Shown: in pieces, positions 38,701 through 47,000 of the stretch
Layout of the letters: each line of letters starts with the position of its first letter
How positions within the stretch are numbered: the stretch's first letter is position 1
Origin: Nemopilema nomurai
Lineage: Eukaryota; Cnidaria; Scyphozoa; Rhizostomeae; Rhizostomatidae
DNA: 64,000 nucleotides
Direction: 5' to 3'
NCBI GenBank assembly: GCA_003864495.1
Contig: ML133401.1
Location: forward strand, 434,001 to 498,000
The notes under the pieces: generated by a model
Database searches by the model: none
The model's input: only the letters and a program-made list of their open reading frames with translations
Told to the model about the DNA's origin: nothing
Program-made: the position numbers and the translations under genes

Positions 38701-40634
38701 AAAACCGTTTTCTGCTTTTATATGGCTCGGTTCCCATAACTAATTTGTTCAATTCCCCTTCTCCCCCGGTTTCTCCCACTGAAATTAGACAACACAGTCG
38801 TACAATTTTAATCCATTTTAATTCCTAATTGTTTAGTATCAGCTTGATCTAATCCGCCTTTTTGGAATGTCAATAAAACCTAACGCTCGACGGTGAATTG
38901 ATTTTCTCCGTAATTTTTTGTTGTGTTTTGTTTTAATTTACATTGGGCATCCTTGAGGCAAAGCCCTTGCTTTTGCCTTGGCTTTTGTTATTCTTGACTT
39001 CAGTTAAGATCTCCTTACATTCTAGTACTGCATTTTGTTGGTCACTTGTTCAAATTGTAGTTGCTAATGATAAAGAAACTGCATAATTTCCAAATATTAA
39101 ATGCTTCCTTTGCCGCGGGGACCTTTACCTCTTTACGACGTAGACCTATTGTCCCAGTGGCGGGACACCCAAGTCGGTGAACTCCCTCTTTCTTGAAAAC
39201 AACCTCCCGTCTGTATTTGCGATTTGCCCTTGATAACGTATGTGCTGTTTTCTCTAGGATGGAAAGAGGTCCCTTTTCTCAAAAGATATCACAGAGCGCA
39301 GTGTACCCCTTCAAAGTGAAAGTGTTGCCAAGGTACTCTATTTTATTATGTTGATTCACTGCTCATGAATTGACTGATTTAACTCTGCCAGATTCTGATG
39401 TTCAGATCTGTTAGTCATCTGTTAGTCACCAGCGAAAGCAACCTTTAACTAGAGGGCGCTCAAATTGGCTTCAAAACTTCTGTATTTCGTTCGCTAGCTT
39501 TTACTTTCCGATTGCTTTGCTGTGAACTTCAATCAGCTCAACGTTTACAATCAGAAAAATACCTGGCTGTTGTTCAGAACATCGTGTGCTAAGCAGAAAT
39601 AGGGTAAGCCATCTCCCATCTCACGGGTATGATGCATATAACACGGGATATTGAGAAAATTAGTTTCGCCTTAAGGATTTAAGCCACTGGGTCTGTTAAT
39701 TATCGTTTTACACAACCATCATACTGTGTCTGTGGTCCGCAGAGCGTCATTCCGAGCTATGTTTGCTTTGGCATGAGCTTTAGTCTGTTCAGACTGTCCA
39801 ATCAGCATCAGAGTTGACTGTAACTCGGAGGGCTGCAGGCCAATCAAAAACTGTTAACTAATGCTGAATCTTTCCGGTATAAAACACTGACTACGACATG
39901 TTCTAGAATAGAAATTTTGGCAGCCTTGACATTGGTTTAACAGGGGGCTGATTGAAAGAGGGAGGAAGAGGGGGATGAAGAGGGTCTTCTTGAGCAACAT
40001 GGTGGGTCCGCCTGTTTCTCCCTTCTAAAGTTACAAGCAACTACAAGCAAAGACGAATCAGCTTCGACTGAAGAGAAGGAACATCTATAAGAACAACCGA
40101 ATATTTATTTACTAAAAAATCTAAATGAATTGATCTTTCCCATGGATATATGATGGCTATTGGCAAGTCTTTCCAAAATAAATGAGTTGAGTTCCGTTTT
40201 AAAGATCGATCTAGGACCAACTCAATCGGCATCTAAAATGTTTAATATGTATTGGCACTTTTCATTGTTTCGTTCCCTGCACTACACGACCTTGCTTGGG
40301 TTCTTTCACATTTCATACCATCAAACTACTGCCTCGGCCCAATAGAAACACTGCCACGCCCATCTTTGAAAACTGATCTTCAATCATCTCTTCTGGTACT
40401 TTTTCATTTTATTGCAATCTGTGGCTCGAATTGGTTGCAGAGGCACGAATTGCCTTTAATTCAAAATAATTTAAGATTTAATCATCAAATTATTGAGATT
40501 TTACGAAGTGAAATTGTAGCATCTACTGCCTTCCTTCTTCCTCCATCCTACATTCAATTACCACTCTAGGCCTAACTATGTCTTTGTTCTTACAGTGGTT
40601 CATCGAGAAGGTTAACGAGGCGAATTGTCTCTGA
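351..40634 (+). CDS. VPS13A: VPS13A/C-type bridge-like lipid transfer protein, 3' part (74 exons in window)
   Basis: VPS13 proteins are long hydrophobic-groove rods that carry phospholipids between the ER and other membranes. The first exon seen starts at 351 after tttcag; the gene enters from upstream, so roughly the first 450-500 residues, including the chorein tip, are missing. Seventy-four exons join in phase to 9258 nt, 3085 codons plus TGA at 40632-40634. Family landmarks in order are WNKAR...DDPRLAQ (1884-2001), [10 protein letters not shown] (8461-8628), DDKRP (12081-12253), [11 protein letters not shown] (25727-25822), [11 protein letters not shown] (29346-29465), [10 protein letters not shown] (32027-32129), [10 protein letters not shown] and FFYEPYQ (33887-34000), and [15 protein letters not shown] (36587-36637). 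These match human VPS13A closely from memory. VPS13C is the vertebrate sister, so 'A' here means the invertebrate A/C orthologue. A possible ATTAAA poly(A) hexamer lies at 40683. The unusual element is the Tudor-like cassette in exons 29-32. Exon coordinates are given in the block entries. Confidence 0.95.
713..794. repeat. short direct duplication in VPS13 intron
   Basis: A 28-bp sequence at 713-740 (tatactgg...atgatatg) recurs at 767-794 with one mismatch, 26 bp apart, in the intron after exon 2. It looks like a small local duplication. Confidence 0.7.
6963..7146. repeat. (ATTC)n microsatellite starting just after a VPS13 donor
   Basis: About 184 bp of TTCA/ATTC units with scattered ATCA and GTTC interruptions, starting seven bases after the donor of exon 14. 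All three forward frames stay open, giving [14 protein letters not shown] peptides, which I regard as artefact. Length polymorphism is likely. Confidence 0.97.
13927..14060. repeat. 20-bp minisatellite in VPS13 intron
   Basis: About seven diverged copies of a 20-bp unit, consensus GATTCGTCCGGCGATCAAGT, follow exon 26. It is richer in CpG than the AT-rich intron around it. Confidence 0.85.
15668..18308 (+). other. Tudor-like (DUF4537-type) triple cassette inserted in VPS13
   Basis: Exons 29 (15668-16111), 30 (16600-16831), 31 (17339-17472) and 32 (17913-18308) encode 402 residues absent from remembered vertebrate VPS13A. Module 1 begins [17 protein letters not shown] and its second lobe [21 protein letters not shown]. 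Module 2 begins [18 protein letters not shown], with second lobe [20 protein letters not shown] and [15 protein letters not shown]. Module 3 begins [20 protein letters not shown], with [11 protein letters not shown] and LGRIREI. The repeated pattern (small-residue turn, V-x-A-R/K, G-x-Y/F, G-x-V, then V-x-F and a closing DxVxL-type strand) is that of Tudor/Agenet barrels, and the doubled lobes fit DUF4537. Ordinary Tudor domains bind methylated arginine or lysine; whether these keep an aromatic cage cannot be judged by eye. All three modules have phase-1 outer introns. The Tudor-like fold is an inference from the motif pattern. Confidence 0.8.
17480..17537. repeat. TTG/CTG trinucleotide repeat at VPS13 donor
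   Basis: About nineteen TTG or CTG triplets begin seven bases after the gtaagt donor of exon 31, inside the Tudor cassette. Readthrough gives polycysteine and the other strand polyasparagine; neither is likely to be made. Confidence 0.95.
18645..19997 (+). other. VPS13 exons 33-36: RBG segment after the cassette
   Basis: Exons: 18645-18688, 18941-19060, 19349-19474, 19815-19997. Exon 33 (44 nt) enters in phase 1 and leaves in phase 0, restoring the phase-0 pattern of the rest of the gene. Exon 34 ends GGQLTPLL...NWSTN, matching human GHRTVPMLL...NWSS. Exon 35 holds [21 protein letters not shown], matching human LEVHYYNEMFGVWEPLLEPL. Exon 36 has an acidic loop then [20 protein letters not shown]. 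Rod homology therefore resumes directly after the Tudor cassette, which shows that the cassette is an insertion and does not replace rod sequence. The intron at 19061-19348 is C/T-rich. Confidence 0.9.
23351..23374. repeat. poly(C) tract with G-rich opposite strand
   Basis: Ten C, then GCG, then eleven C, in the intron after exon 43. The opposite strand is a long G-run with potential to stack. Tracts like this are also prone to assembly error. Confidence 0.9.
28910..29088. repeat. 24-bp minisatellite in VPS13 intron, open in frame
   Basis: Seven to eight copies of a 24-bp unit (GCCAACCTCGATCTAGTGCT plus CATA) start 19 bp after the donor of exon 54. Since 24 is a multiple of three and the intron stays open to 29143 in the exon 54 frame, intron retention would append a QPRSSAHS-type repeat peptide. 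Confidence 0.92.
29959..33408 (+). other. VPS13 exons 56-63: last rod segments / APT1 region
   Basis: Exons: 29959-30068, 30714-30867, 31064-31198, 31434-31585, 32027-32129, 32387-32509, 32862-32995, 33327-33408. Segments match the human order: [31 protein letters not shown]...[80 protein letters not shown] and [13 protein letters not shown]. This is the distal end of the lipid groove leading into the amphipathic C-terminal helices. Exon 58 has its donor CTACAA|gtaagt copied 19 nt downstream, and exon 63's donor is the first unit of a 26-bp repeat array; both could affect splice choice. Confidence 0.92.
30896..31048. repeat. 91-bp imperfect tandem duplication in VPS13 intron
   Basis: The sequence from tgattgcctgatctgattgt (30896) is repeated from 30987 with a few changes; internally it contains smaller ccaatgattgcctcaattga units. 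It runs almost up to exon 58. Confidence 0.75.
33409..33509. repeat. 26-bp minisatellite beginning at the exon 63 donor
   Basis: Four copies of gtacacttctcccagcctct plus gtttga, at 33409, 33437, 33463 and 33489. The first copy's gtacac is the splice donor of exon 63, so each copy carries a potential donor preceded by TGA. Confidence 0.93.
33887..35451 (+). other. VPS13 exons 64-68: ATG_C (ATG2_CAD-like) amphipathic helices
   Basis: Exons: 33887-34000, 34254-34329, 34736-34899, 35103-35148, 35328-35451. The most conserved part of the gene lies here: [74 protein letters not shown] and [20 protein letters not shown], all almost identical to human VPS13A. These Gly-rich helices bind lipid droplets or other organelles and cap the end of the lipid groove. 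The phases 0, 1, 0, 1, 2 keep frame throughout. Confidence 0.95.
34374..34424. repeat. TTGCTGCTGTCG-type short repeat
   Basis: About three copies of a 15-bp TTGTTGCTGCTGTCG unit lie in the intron after exon 65. Confidence 0.8.
35715..35751. repeat. (AATC)n microsatellite
   Basis: About nine tetranucleotide units, mostly CAAT, in the intron after exon 68. Confidence 0.9.
35932..40634 (+). other. VPS13 exons 69-74: C-terminal PH domain and stop
   Basis: Exons: 35932-35995, 36587-36637, 37144-37232, 37933-38062, 39258-39332, 40596-40634. The sequence runs [29 protein letters not shown], then [30 protein letters not shown] (described here in pieces), and finishes [12 protein letters not shown] before TGA. 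This is the PH domain that ends VPS13A/C; human equivalents bind membranes or partners such as mitochondrial receptors. Introns are longer here (up to about 1.3 kb at 39333-40595). The exon 73/74 sequence is less conserved, but frame, splice signals and stop agree. Confidence 0.85.
36079..36094. repeat. poly(G) run
   Basis: Sixteen consecutive G in the intron after exon 69. Confidence 0.95.
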
Positions 40635-42462
40635 ATCTCCGGAGGAAGCAAGGCTGCATGCCATATTGACGTCGGAAAGCGAATTAAAATGCTGGAACTG
40701 CGGTGCTGTTAATCGAAAAATTCCTTTTCTAATTTCCTACTAACTAAAGCTACAACTTTGTGAAAATAGTTACTATTTTGTTAAAGCGTTTCTCAAAGAA
40801 CCTATACTATTTAGACGTTTGATTTACCTGACAAAAGTTGATTTCTGCTGTAGCAGTGTAATTTGCCACCGCGTACGTCATTGCTTCATGCTTCATGGCT
40901 TTGCCTTGTTGTTGAAGTGACTTCCGTTGAATCAGCAGACCCCCTTGAACGATGTAATAACAGACTTTGCAGCGAACTGATGCCGCCGTCCGTTACCTGG
41001 GCTTTTTTGTCATCTGACTGTATTGCTATGAGACTGGAGTAGCAACAACCCAAAACAGCGACACAGCGTTTTTGCTACTGACCCGGAATATAATATCCTT
41101 AATGCATCAATATTATTTTCCCTTCAAAATGGCTACGACAATATTTTAAGTAATGCTATTGAAATTGAAAATCAGGTTTAGAGAAAGGCCGATCAATGTC
41201 TCCTTCTTTGGTAACTGCTTGACTCATCGGCGAGTTGGTTACTGTCCACAAGGGATGCATGGATTTATTCCCAGTGAGAAAGCCCCCCAATGAGGAAGCT
41301 CTCAGTGAGGAAGCCCCCAGTGAGGAAGCCCCCAGTGAGGAAGCCCCCAGTGAGCAAGTCCCCCAGTGAGCAAGCCCCCCAGTGAGGAAGCCCTCCAGTG
41401 AGGAAGCCCCCCAGTTAGGAAGCCCCCCAGTGAGGAAGCCCCCAGTGAGGAAGCCCGCGAATCCCCCGCGTGTTTTTTGCCAGTCACAAATGCGTTCGCT
41501 GTAAATCAAATCAACGATAAATTCAATTTAATTCAATTCAGCTTAATTTCACTTGAATTCATTATGACGACTGTTTTAATGTATTTGTTACTAAGTAAGT
41601 TTTATGGGCAATGATATTTTGAATAGTTTAACGCGTCTGTTTTTTCACAAGCTGAAATCAAAGATGCCCTTGCTATTCCACGTGATCACATTGCTGCTTT
41701 TACACCGACCTGTCGAGTTTGCGAAGCACTTCAGGGTGTTTCAAACAACAATAATCCCCATTGCTTTCCCTGATCTCGACCCACTTGCTCTCATTGTTGG
41801 CTTCATTCTCAATGGCAACCTCGTTTCCCCCTGCCTCGACTCCAGTTTTTAACGTCACACCCACAAGCGTGGTTGCTGCACGTTAACAGGTGAATGTAGT
41901 TGTAAGGGATCAAGGCTGTCTCGTGCACGTGACCGATTTGGAATCGTCTGATTGGGTGGTTTGCGATTATCTTTGACTTGTTCAGACGAGGCCGTGCCCA
42001 CAACAAGCTGAACTATTTCAGTGGAGCGTCGATGTTCCCTCGTGTACGCTTCACCGATTTAGACACGCTTGATTTACACCGATTCAGTTGACACAACAAG
42101 TATTTGCGAAGACAAAGATCAACTGCAGAATAAGATTTGGTCTATTGTATTCGAGCACTGTAGCACGTGCAGAGAATGTCTGGTTGCCTTGAAGGAGTTT
42201 GGCCTAGCAATGCCCGTTTGAATACAACGGGATCAAAAGGGCGTGAGTGTTGCACAGCTTAAATCATCAATGCAAGCAGAAAGGCAAATGTTAGTGTATG
42301 CTGTGAAAGCTCATTGTTTATAGTTTACGCAACATATCAAATTTGGAAAGAAGATCGGCGGCGGAGAAGGCGAGTTCGCTGTTAGATTGAGAGCGTAAAA
42401 CGAACGTGGGAATCGAAGGCTAGGCAAGCGGCAGGGTTGAATTGGTTAGTAATAGAAGGCAC
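40635..42462. other. intergenic region between VPS13 and the first coiled-coil gene
   Basis: It holds the VPS13 3' flank (possible ATTAAA at 40683), the 15-bp minisatellite at 41271-41457, AT-rich sequence around 41510-41600, and presumably the promoter of the gene starting at 42463. No supported exon, TATA box or RNA gene was seen. Confidence 0.6.
41271..41457. repeat. 15-16-bp minisatellite (CCCCAGTGAGGAAGC)
   Basis: About twelve copies of a 15-16-bp unit CCCCCAGTGAGGAAG; slips between 15 and 16 bp show copy-number drift. The minus strand gives a Gly/Ser/Leu-rich open frame that I treat as a by-product. Confidence 0.95.
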
Positions 42463-43578
42463 ATGTTGATCAACATTTATGAAATGGAACGTGTATCACG
42501 TGGCACACAGTGTGACGACGAAGTATACGGCAAAATGAAACAGTATTTCGATATTTTCTCTGAGAATAACGCGTTTTTAGCGGAAGACGAAGTCAAAGAC
42601 ACTCACCGAGCGATGCTGTTGAAGCATGTATCTCTTATTGAAGAGTTCGATCGTGAGAAGGAAGAAATGAGGACGAAATTCAGCAGGGAAAAGGAGTCCC
42701 TGAAACGAGCGTACGAGAACGAAATTAAAGAATATCATGCGGAAATTGAAAAGCTAACCACAATAATAGAATGCAAAATAGGCGACATAGAAGCGAAATG
42801 TAAGGAGCACTTTGTTAATAGGGAAACGCTGCAGCGAGAGTTGTGGGAACGAGAAAGACAGAATCTGAAGCAGTCTGTGCAAGAACAAATGGATCTCATG
42901 GCAGAAGTAGAGGAAGAACTGAGACGAATTTTAACTCGACTGATTGAGGAATTGAAGAGATTTGAACCAGCAACTTGTAAAAAACTGGAGGATGATTTGT
43001 GTGAAAACAGTATTAAGGAGTCTTGTGTCAGTTGGCTAAAAGATATTTTTGCTGACAGTGGAATATCGGAAATTAAACTGGAAAAAAGTAATGAGTTGAT
43101 AACCTCAAAAAATACTTACGCAAGAAAAAGCCAGGGTAAAACAAAAGACGTCACAGGGGAAGATGAGCTTTACCAAATGGGTGAAGTTTTTAGACAACAG
43201 AAAAAGGAACTAACCGAAATATTCACACAGGAGAAAAAGCATCTTGAAGAAGAGATTAAAAATAATTGTTTAGAGTACAAGAAAAAGTTAGATAGAGAGT
43301 ACGAGGAAAGAATCAAAAGTGAAGTTGATGTCTGGCAAGAAACTATTAAGGAATACGAACGAGAAATCGAAATCTTAAGGTATGAAAGAGAGAGAATGGA
43401 CCGAAATTATTGTGTAGAGATTGACAGACTAAAACTAGAAACGGAGAAAGAGAAAGTAGAGATTCGTTCGAAGTATATAAAGGAAAGAGAAATGCTGCGA
43501 AAATCTTTGTCTGATACCGTGGTGAATAAAATGATTCGAGAAAATGGCCTAACGCACGTGGCTAATGAAATAAATTGA
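42463..43578 (+). CDS. coiled-coil protein, single exon, 371 aa (cluster member 1)
   Basis: An uninterrupted reading frame ends in TGA at 43576-43578. The first ATG is at 42463 in weak context; the next in-frame ATG at 42484 has a better context (GAAATGG) and may be the true start. The protein is very rich in Glu, Lys and Arg with heptad spacing. One coiled coil spans about residues 40-170 (EEFDREKEEMRTKFSREKES), then a non-coiled stretch with Cys and Trp (about 175-235) and a second coil to the C-terminus (EIFTQEKKHLEEEI, YEREIEILRYERERMDRNY). There is no signal peptide or membrane segment. I do not recognise the family by name. The coils resemble those encoded at 49184-49957, 51229-52398 and 62528-63867. 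An AATAAA lies at 44232, about 650 bp downstream. An unseen upstream exon cannot be excluded. Confidence 0.8.
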   Translation: MLINIYEMERVSRGTQCDDEVYGKMKQYFDIFSENNAFLAEDEVKDTHRAMLLKHVSLIEEFDREKEEMRTKFSREKESLKRAYENEIKEYHAEIEKLTTIIECKIGDIEAKCKEHFVNRETLQRELWERERQNLKQSVQEQMDLMAEVEEELRRILTRLIEELKRFEPATCKKLEDDLCENSIKESCVSWLKDIFADSGISEIKLEKSNELITSKNTYARKSQGKTKDVTGEDELYQMGEVFRQQKKELTEIFTQEKKHLEEEIKNNCLEYKKKLDREYEERIKSEVDVWQETIKEYEREIEILRYERERMDRNYCVEIDRLKLETEKEKVEIRSKYIKEREMLRKSLSDTVVNKMIRENGLTHVANEIN

Positions 43579-45487
43579 TAACACAACATTGCAGGTACCC
43601 GCATGCAAACAATGTTTCGAGGAGCTGAGAGGTGACCACGTCAACTCAAGGTCAACTGAGCTTACAAAGCAGCAAGAGAAAAATAGAAAGTATTTTTCAT
43701 TAAGTTCCACGCAGGCATATCAAATGCAGTTACCTCGTAATTGAATTTACCAAGTCGATATTGAAATTGTTTGTGTACTCTTGCATTGGTTAGGTTTGTC
43801 GAGCGTGAATTACAGTAATGTGCATCATTTATGAATTATCATAACTTCCTTTGTCAGCAATACAAAAGGTGGGCAATTTCCCAGCTGTAATTGCTGTGAC
43901 GAAACAGCTTGTGTGATGAACCCGTTGTCTGCCATTACAGCATGCAGTTTCTTTTCGCCATAGTTTAAAATGACGTCAGCAAACTGCGTCTTCCTGCACG
44001 AACCAAGCAGTCTGGTGCAGAATGACGTATTTCGGCTGGGTTTCACAGTCAACACTGCCTGCGTGCTACGTTCATACTAGGACTGTCTACATTCAATGTT
44101 TCCTTGATATCTGAGATGCATTTTGTCAACGACTTCCTCAGATCGTCCCATTCAATTGAATTTTTCGCAGTGCATGAAATGCTTGCCAATACTATTTAAG
44201 ATTATCTTTAGATGTAAATTAAAATTACAACAATAAATTTATTGCGTCTTGAATCGAATTGTGGTTGCAATTAAAATATTATAAATGAGTGTACCAGTGG
44301 TTTCGTTGACTGTTCTTTCTCGTTAACGCCAAACATGCCAGTGGGCATACCATTCAGAATATTTTCTGGAGACCAGCCTTTCCTAAGCCAGTGACAATTG
44401 CCATTAGCTGCTTCTCATTGTTGGATACTTTGAAAAACAGTGACGCTAATTTAAAACGCTTGCTTATTTATACAAACATCCAAACACTTCTTCGTAAATT
44501 TCAGTTCATTTTCAAGTAGTTGTCTTTCAGTGTTGTACTTGTTGGTAGAGTCTAACCATTGAGCTATTTACCATCAAAAGATTTCTAAGCTTTATGGCGA
44601 CGTGGAATAGACTGTTCCAAACAAATAAAAGTGAAATTCAAAAGCGATGCTAGCGGTCTCGATTTACCAAAACACGGCAGCTGTCTGCATTCTTGAGCAC
44701 ATCATGAATATTAAATTAAAAGTTAAGAGAGATTAGATCACTATAGATACAGGAATATGTTTGATTGAATTTGGCTGTTAGGTCATTTGGTGTTCCTGGA
44801 AAGCCAAGGACACCCAACTGAAAACATTTCAAAACCGCTCTTGTTGATAACGTGGAGACACTGATTTCGAGATTTCGTAAACATATGCCTTGGTGCCCGG
44901 CTGATGATGCCGAACGGAGGTCCAGTCTGCAAACCATTATGAAAAGGAGGCCTGGGACAAAGTCGAGGCTATAACATTTCCAGAATAAATCGTAGCTTGT
45001 TGTTGTTGATGTAATCACGACAAAGGTATTGATAGGCATTCAAAACACCTCAACTACACTGGAAATGCAGCTTTATTTCGCTTTCCTTCGTTCTAGCTTT
45101 GCATGCAGCTCGTTAAGATTTTAAACATAAACACAATTCATACCCGCAAGTTGCATCCTCATTCTATTGCGTCGACACCAGACCTAGCGAACGAGGGGGC
45201 GTTGAAGAATGCAGAGCTGCGACAAACAAAGAACGAAAACAAGGAAAACAGAGCCATGGAAATGAATGAAAATTCCGAGAACGTCAACACGGCTAATTTC
45301 AGAGTGCTCTGACGTATTTATTGCCAATTTTTTCTTGCCTTTGCTTGCTTTCTGCAAGGATTTGAAAGCTTTTTCCTCTTTTGAGATATTGGTTGCAAGT
45401 CGGGAATTCAGTTTACATCAGCACTTACCCCCTGATTTTTTGTGTTCTTCATATGATGAAACGTGCAACTAATTATCTTATTCAACT
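43579..45487. other. gene-free stretch before the foldback element
   Basis: Presumed 3' flank of the coiled-coil gene (AATAAA at 44232-44237), followed by AT-rich sequence with only short frames lacking codon structure. No repeat or RNA gene was seen. Confidence 0.5.
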
Positions 45488-45493
45488 GTGTAC
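45488..45493. repeat. left target-site duplication GTGTAC
   Basis: GTGTAC here is repeated at 46427-46432 immediately outside the inverted-repeat element. Because the site overlaps the element end, it can also be read as a 2-bp GT duplication with termini ACTATGAGG. Confidence 0.75.
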
Positions 45494-46426
45494 TATGAGG
45501 CGCCATAGGGGACAAAAGTATGAAAATATAATTTCGTTGTATGAAAACGTATTTATGGTACATGCATATTTTTTCGGTATCATAATAGCTATTTTAAAAG
45601 TCACATGGAAAAGTCATAGCATAAAATTCATGCCATGGAAAAGTCATAGCATAAAATTCATGCCATGGAAAAGTCATAGCATAAAATTCATGCCATGGAA
45701 AAGTCATAGCATAAAATTCATGCCATGGAAAAGTCATAGCATAAAATTCATGCCATGGAAAAGTCATAGCATAAAATTCATGCCATGGAAAAGTCATAGC
45801 ATAAAATTCATATCATAAAGATTTCATAGCAAGAAATTCATGTCATGGAAATTTCATAGCAAAATGCTCTTGTCAAACAGTCGATGAAGCGGTAGGACTT
45901 GGAACTGGAGAATATGTTGTAGGACTAGGAACGGGAGGTATACCTCTGTTTGAATTTTGCAACATCGATGGTGGTGTTGTAAATTCGACACGCCTTGATA
46001 AAATTGCAGAAATCGTCTCTTGGAATGTAGGGTTTTGGACAAGTGAGTTGACGATTGTTTCAATAGATTCTGAGTCCATTGTAACTACGTCATGCCCACC
46101 GAGCCGATCATGACGCTGTTGATCCGCCATGTTAGCTCTGATTGATTTGGCGGGATTTTTACATGCGCACGCATTCAACTCCACATATTTCCATGACATG
46201 AATTTTATGCTATGAAATTTCCATGACATGAATTTTATGCTATGACTTTTCCATGGCATGAATTTTATGCTATGACTTTTCCATGGCATGAATTTTATGC
46301 TATAAAATTTCCAAGACATACAATAAAATAGCCATTATGATACCGAAAAAATATGCATGTACCATAAATACGTTTTCATACAACGAAATTATTTTTTCAT
46401 ACTTTTGTCCCCTATGGCGCCTCATA
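45494..46426. mobile_element. foldback-type DNA transposon (non-autonomous), 933 bp
   Basis: The ends are 103-bp inverted repeats, 45494-45596 and 46324-46426, differing at two positions by eye. Each starts TATGAGGCGCCATAGGGG. Inside each end lies an array of a 30-bp unit (CATGGAAAAGTCATAGCATA plus AAATTCATGC): about seven good copies on the left (45604-45857 with decayed copies) and four to five in inverse orientation on the right (46185-46322). The whole arms can therefore pair, as in Drosophila FB elements, which also have tandem subrepeats inside long inverted repeats. The middle (45858-46184) carries a short minus-strand frame and no transposase motif. Near-identical ends and an intact flanking repeat suggest recent insertion. 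Superfamily unknown. Confidence 0.85.
45873..46130 (-). CDS. small ORF in the foldback element core, 85 aa
   Basis: ATG at 46128-46130 and TGA at 45873-45875. The product starts MADQQRHDRLGGHDVV, has a short amphipathic stretch (IETIVNSLVQNPTFQETI) and ends in a Pro/Ser-rich tail with repeated PVPSPT. I do not recognise it. It could be a captured first exon of a host gene, the N-terminus of a lost transposon protein, or chance. It fills most of the non-repetitive core, which is why I list it. Confidence 0.3.
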   Translation of the reverse strand: MADQQRHDRLGGHDVVTMDSESIETIVNSLVQNPTFQETISAILSRRVEFTTPPSMLQNSNRGIPPVPSPTTYSPVPSPTASSTV

Positions 46427-46432
46427 GTGTAC
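46427..46432. repeat. right target-site duplication GTGTAC
   Basis: Identical to 45488-45493 and flush with the element's right terminus. Confidence 0.75.
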
Positions 46433-47000
46433 GCTACCTTCCGTTTCTTATGCCAATGAGTAAAAGAATTTATAATAACGCTGGAGTTTGCATGGTTCAA
46501 TAACTTTGTTTCCTTCTCATCCAGTTTCATTTCAGCCTTCTTTCGTACTGTGCTCAGATCCCCAGTGATGTCTTAAGCTTTTCCTCACTTGTCACACATA
46601 TAACGATATCAACGCAAGTCGAGGCTGTTCGGTTGCTTCTCATCTGCATTTACTCCAGTCCCAAGGGTCATTTTCTTGTTTATTTCCTCCACTGTTGCAG
46701 TAAACATGACTGATGTTGTAGCACCTCCTTGAGGGACATCTATCGTGGCGTCAATTTTATCACTCAATTTTGAAGATCACATTTAAGCTGTTTTTCCTTT
46801 GTATACTTCTTTGGTTATGTATGCCATGTTGTTCTTATGCAGCGAAGATTGATTTACGTTGTATTGAGCTGCAAAATATTATGGGTAAAAAGAATTCACG
46901 AAAGTGTTCATACAAGCTTCCCTCCCGGCATCGATTTTAACAGGGAAAAACTGTATTTGGCATTTCATAGATATCTTTCACGATTTTTGTAAGTTCTTCC
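46433..47000 (-). pseudogene. decayed RTE-like LINE reverse transcriptase fragment
   Basis: On the minus strand, 46740-46612 reads DVPQGGATTSVMFTATVEEI and on to a SLDLR tail, resembling the RT segment (I/V)xQG-x-TSPKLFTATLE of RTE-type LINEs. After a frame change the next stretch (about 46613-46555) contains DIVICVTSEEKLK, corresponding to the catalytic FADDIVL block. After a further change 46549-46433 reads DLSTVRKKAEMKLDEKETKLL, like the following LxxESxxxGLxMNxxKTK segment. Upstream, near 46980, KIVKDIYE is a weaker match to the block before it. At least two frameshifts and several stops make it dead. No endonuclease domain was found. The foldback element abuts its downstream end. Confidence 0.6.

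Noticed and set aside
41156..41509. Minus-strand Gly/Ser/Leu repeat protein
   Set aside because: Entirely the 15-16-bp minisatellite; no start context, splice sites or non-repeat domain.
44716..45039. Minus-strand 107-codon frame
   Set aside because: No coding bias, recognisable motif or splice signals; length is within chance for AT-rich DNA.
45381..45818. Plus-strand frame with SIKFMPWKSH repeats
   Set aside because: A translation of the foldback element's 30-bp subrepeats; the unit is a multiple of three so it stays open by construction.
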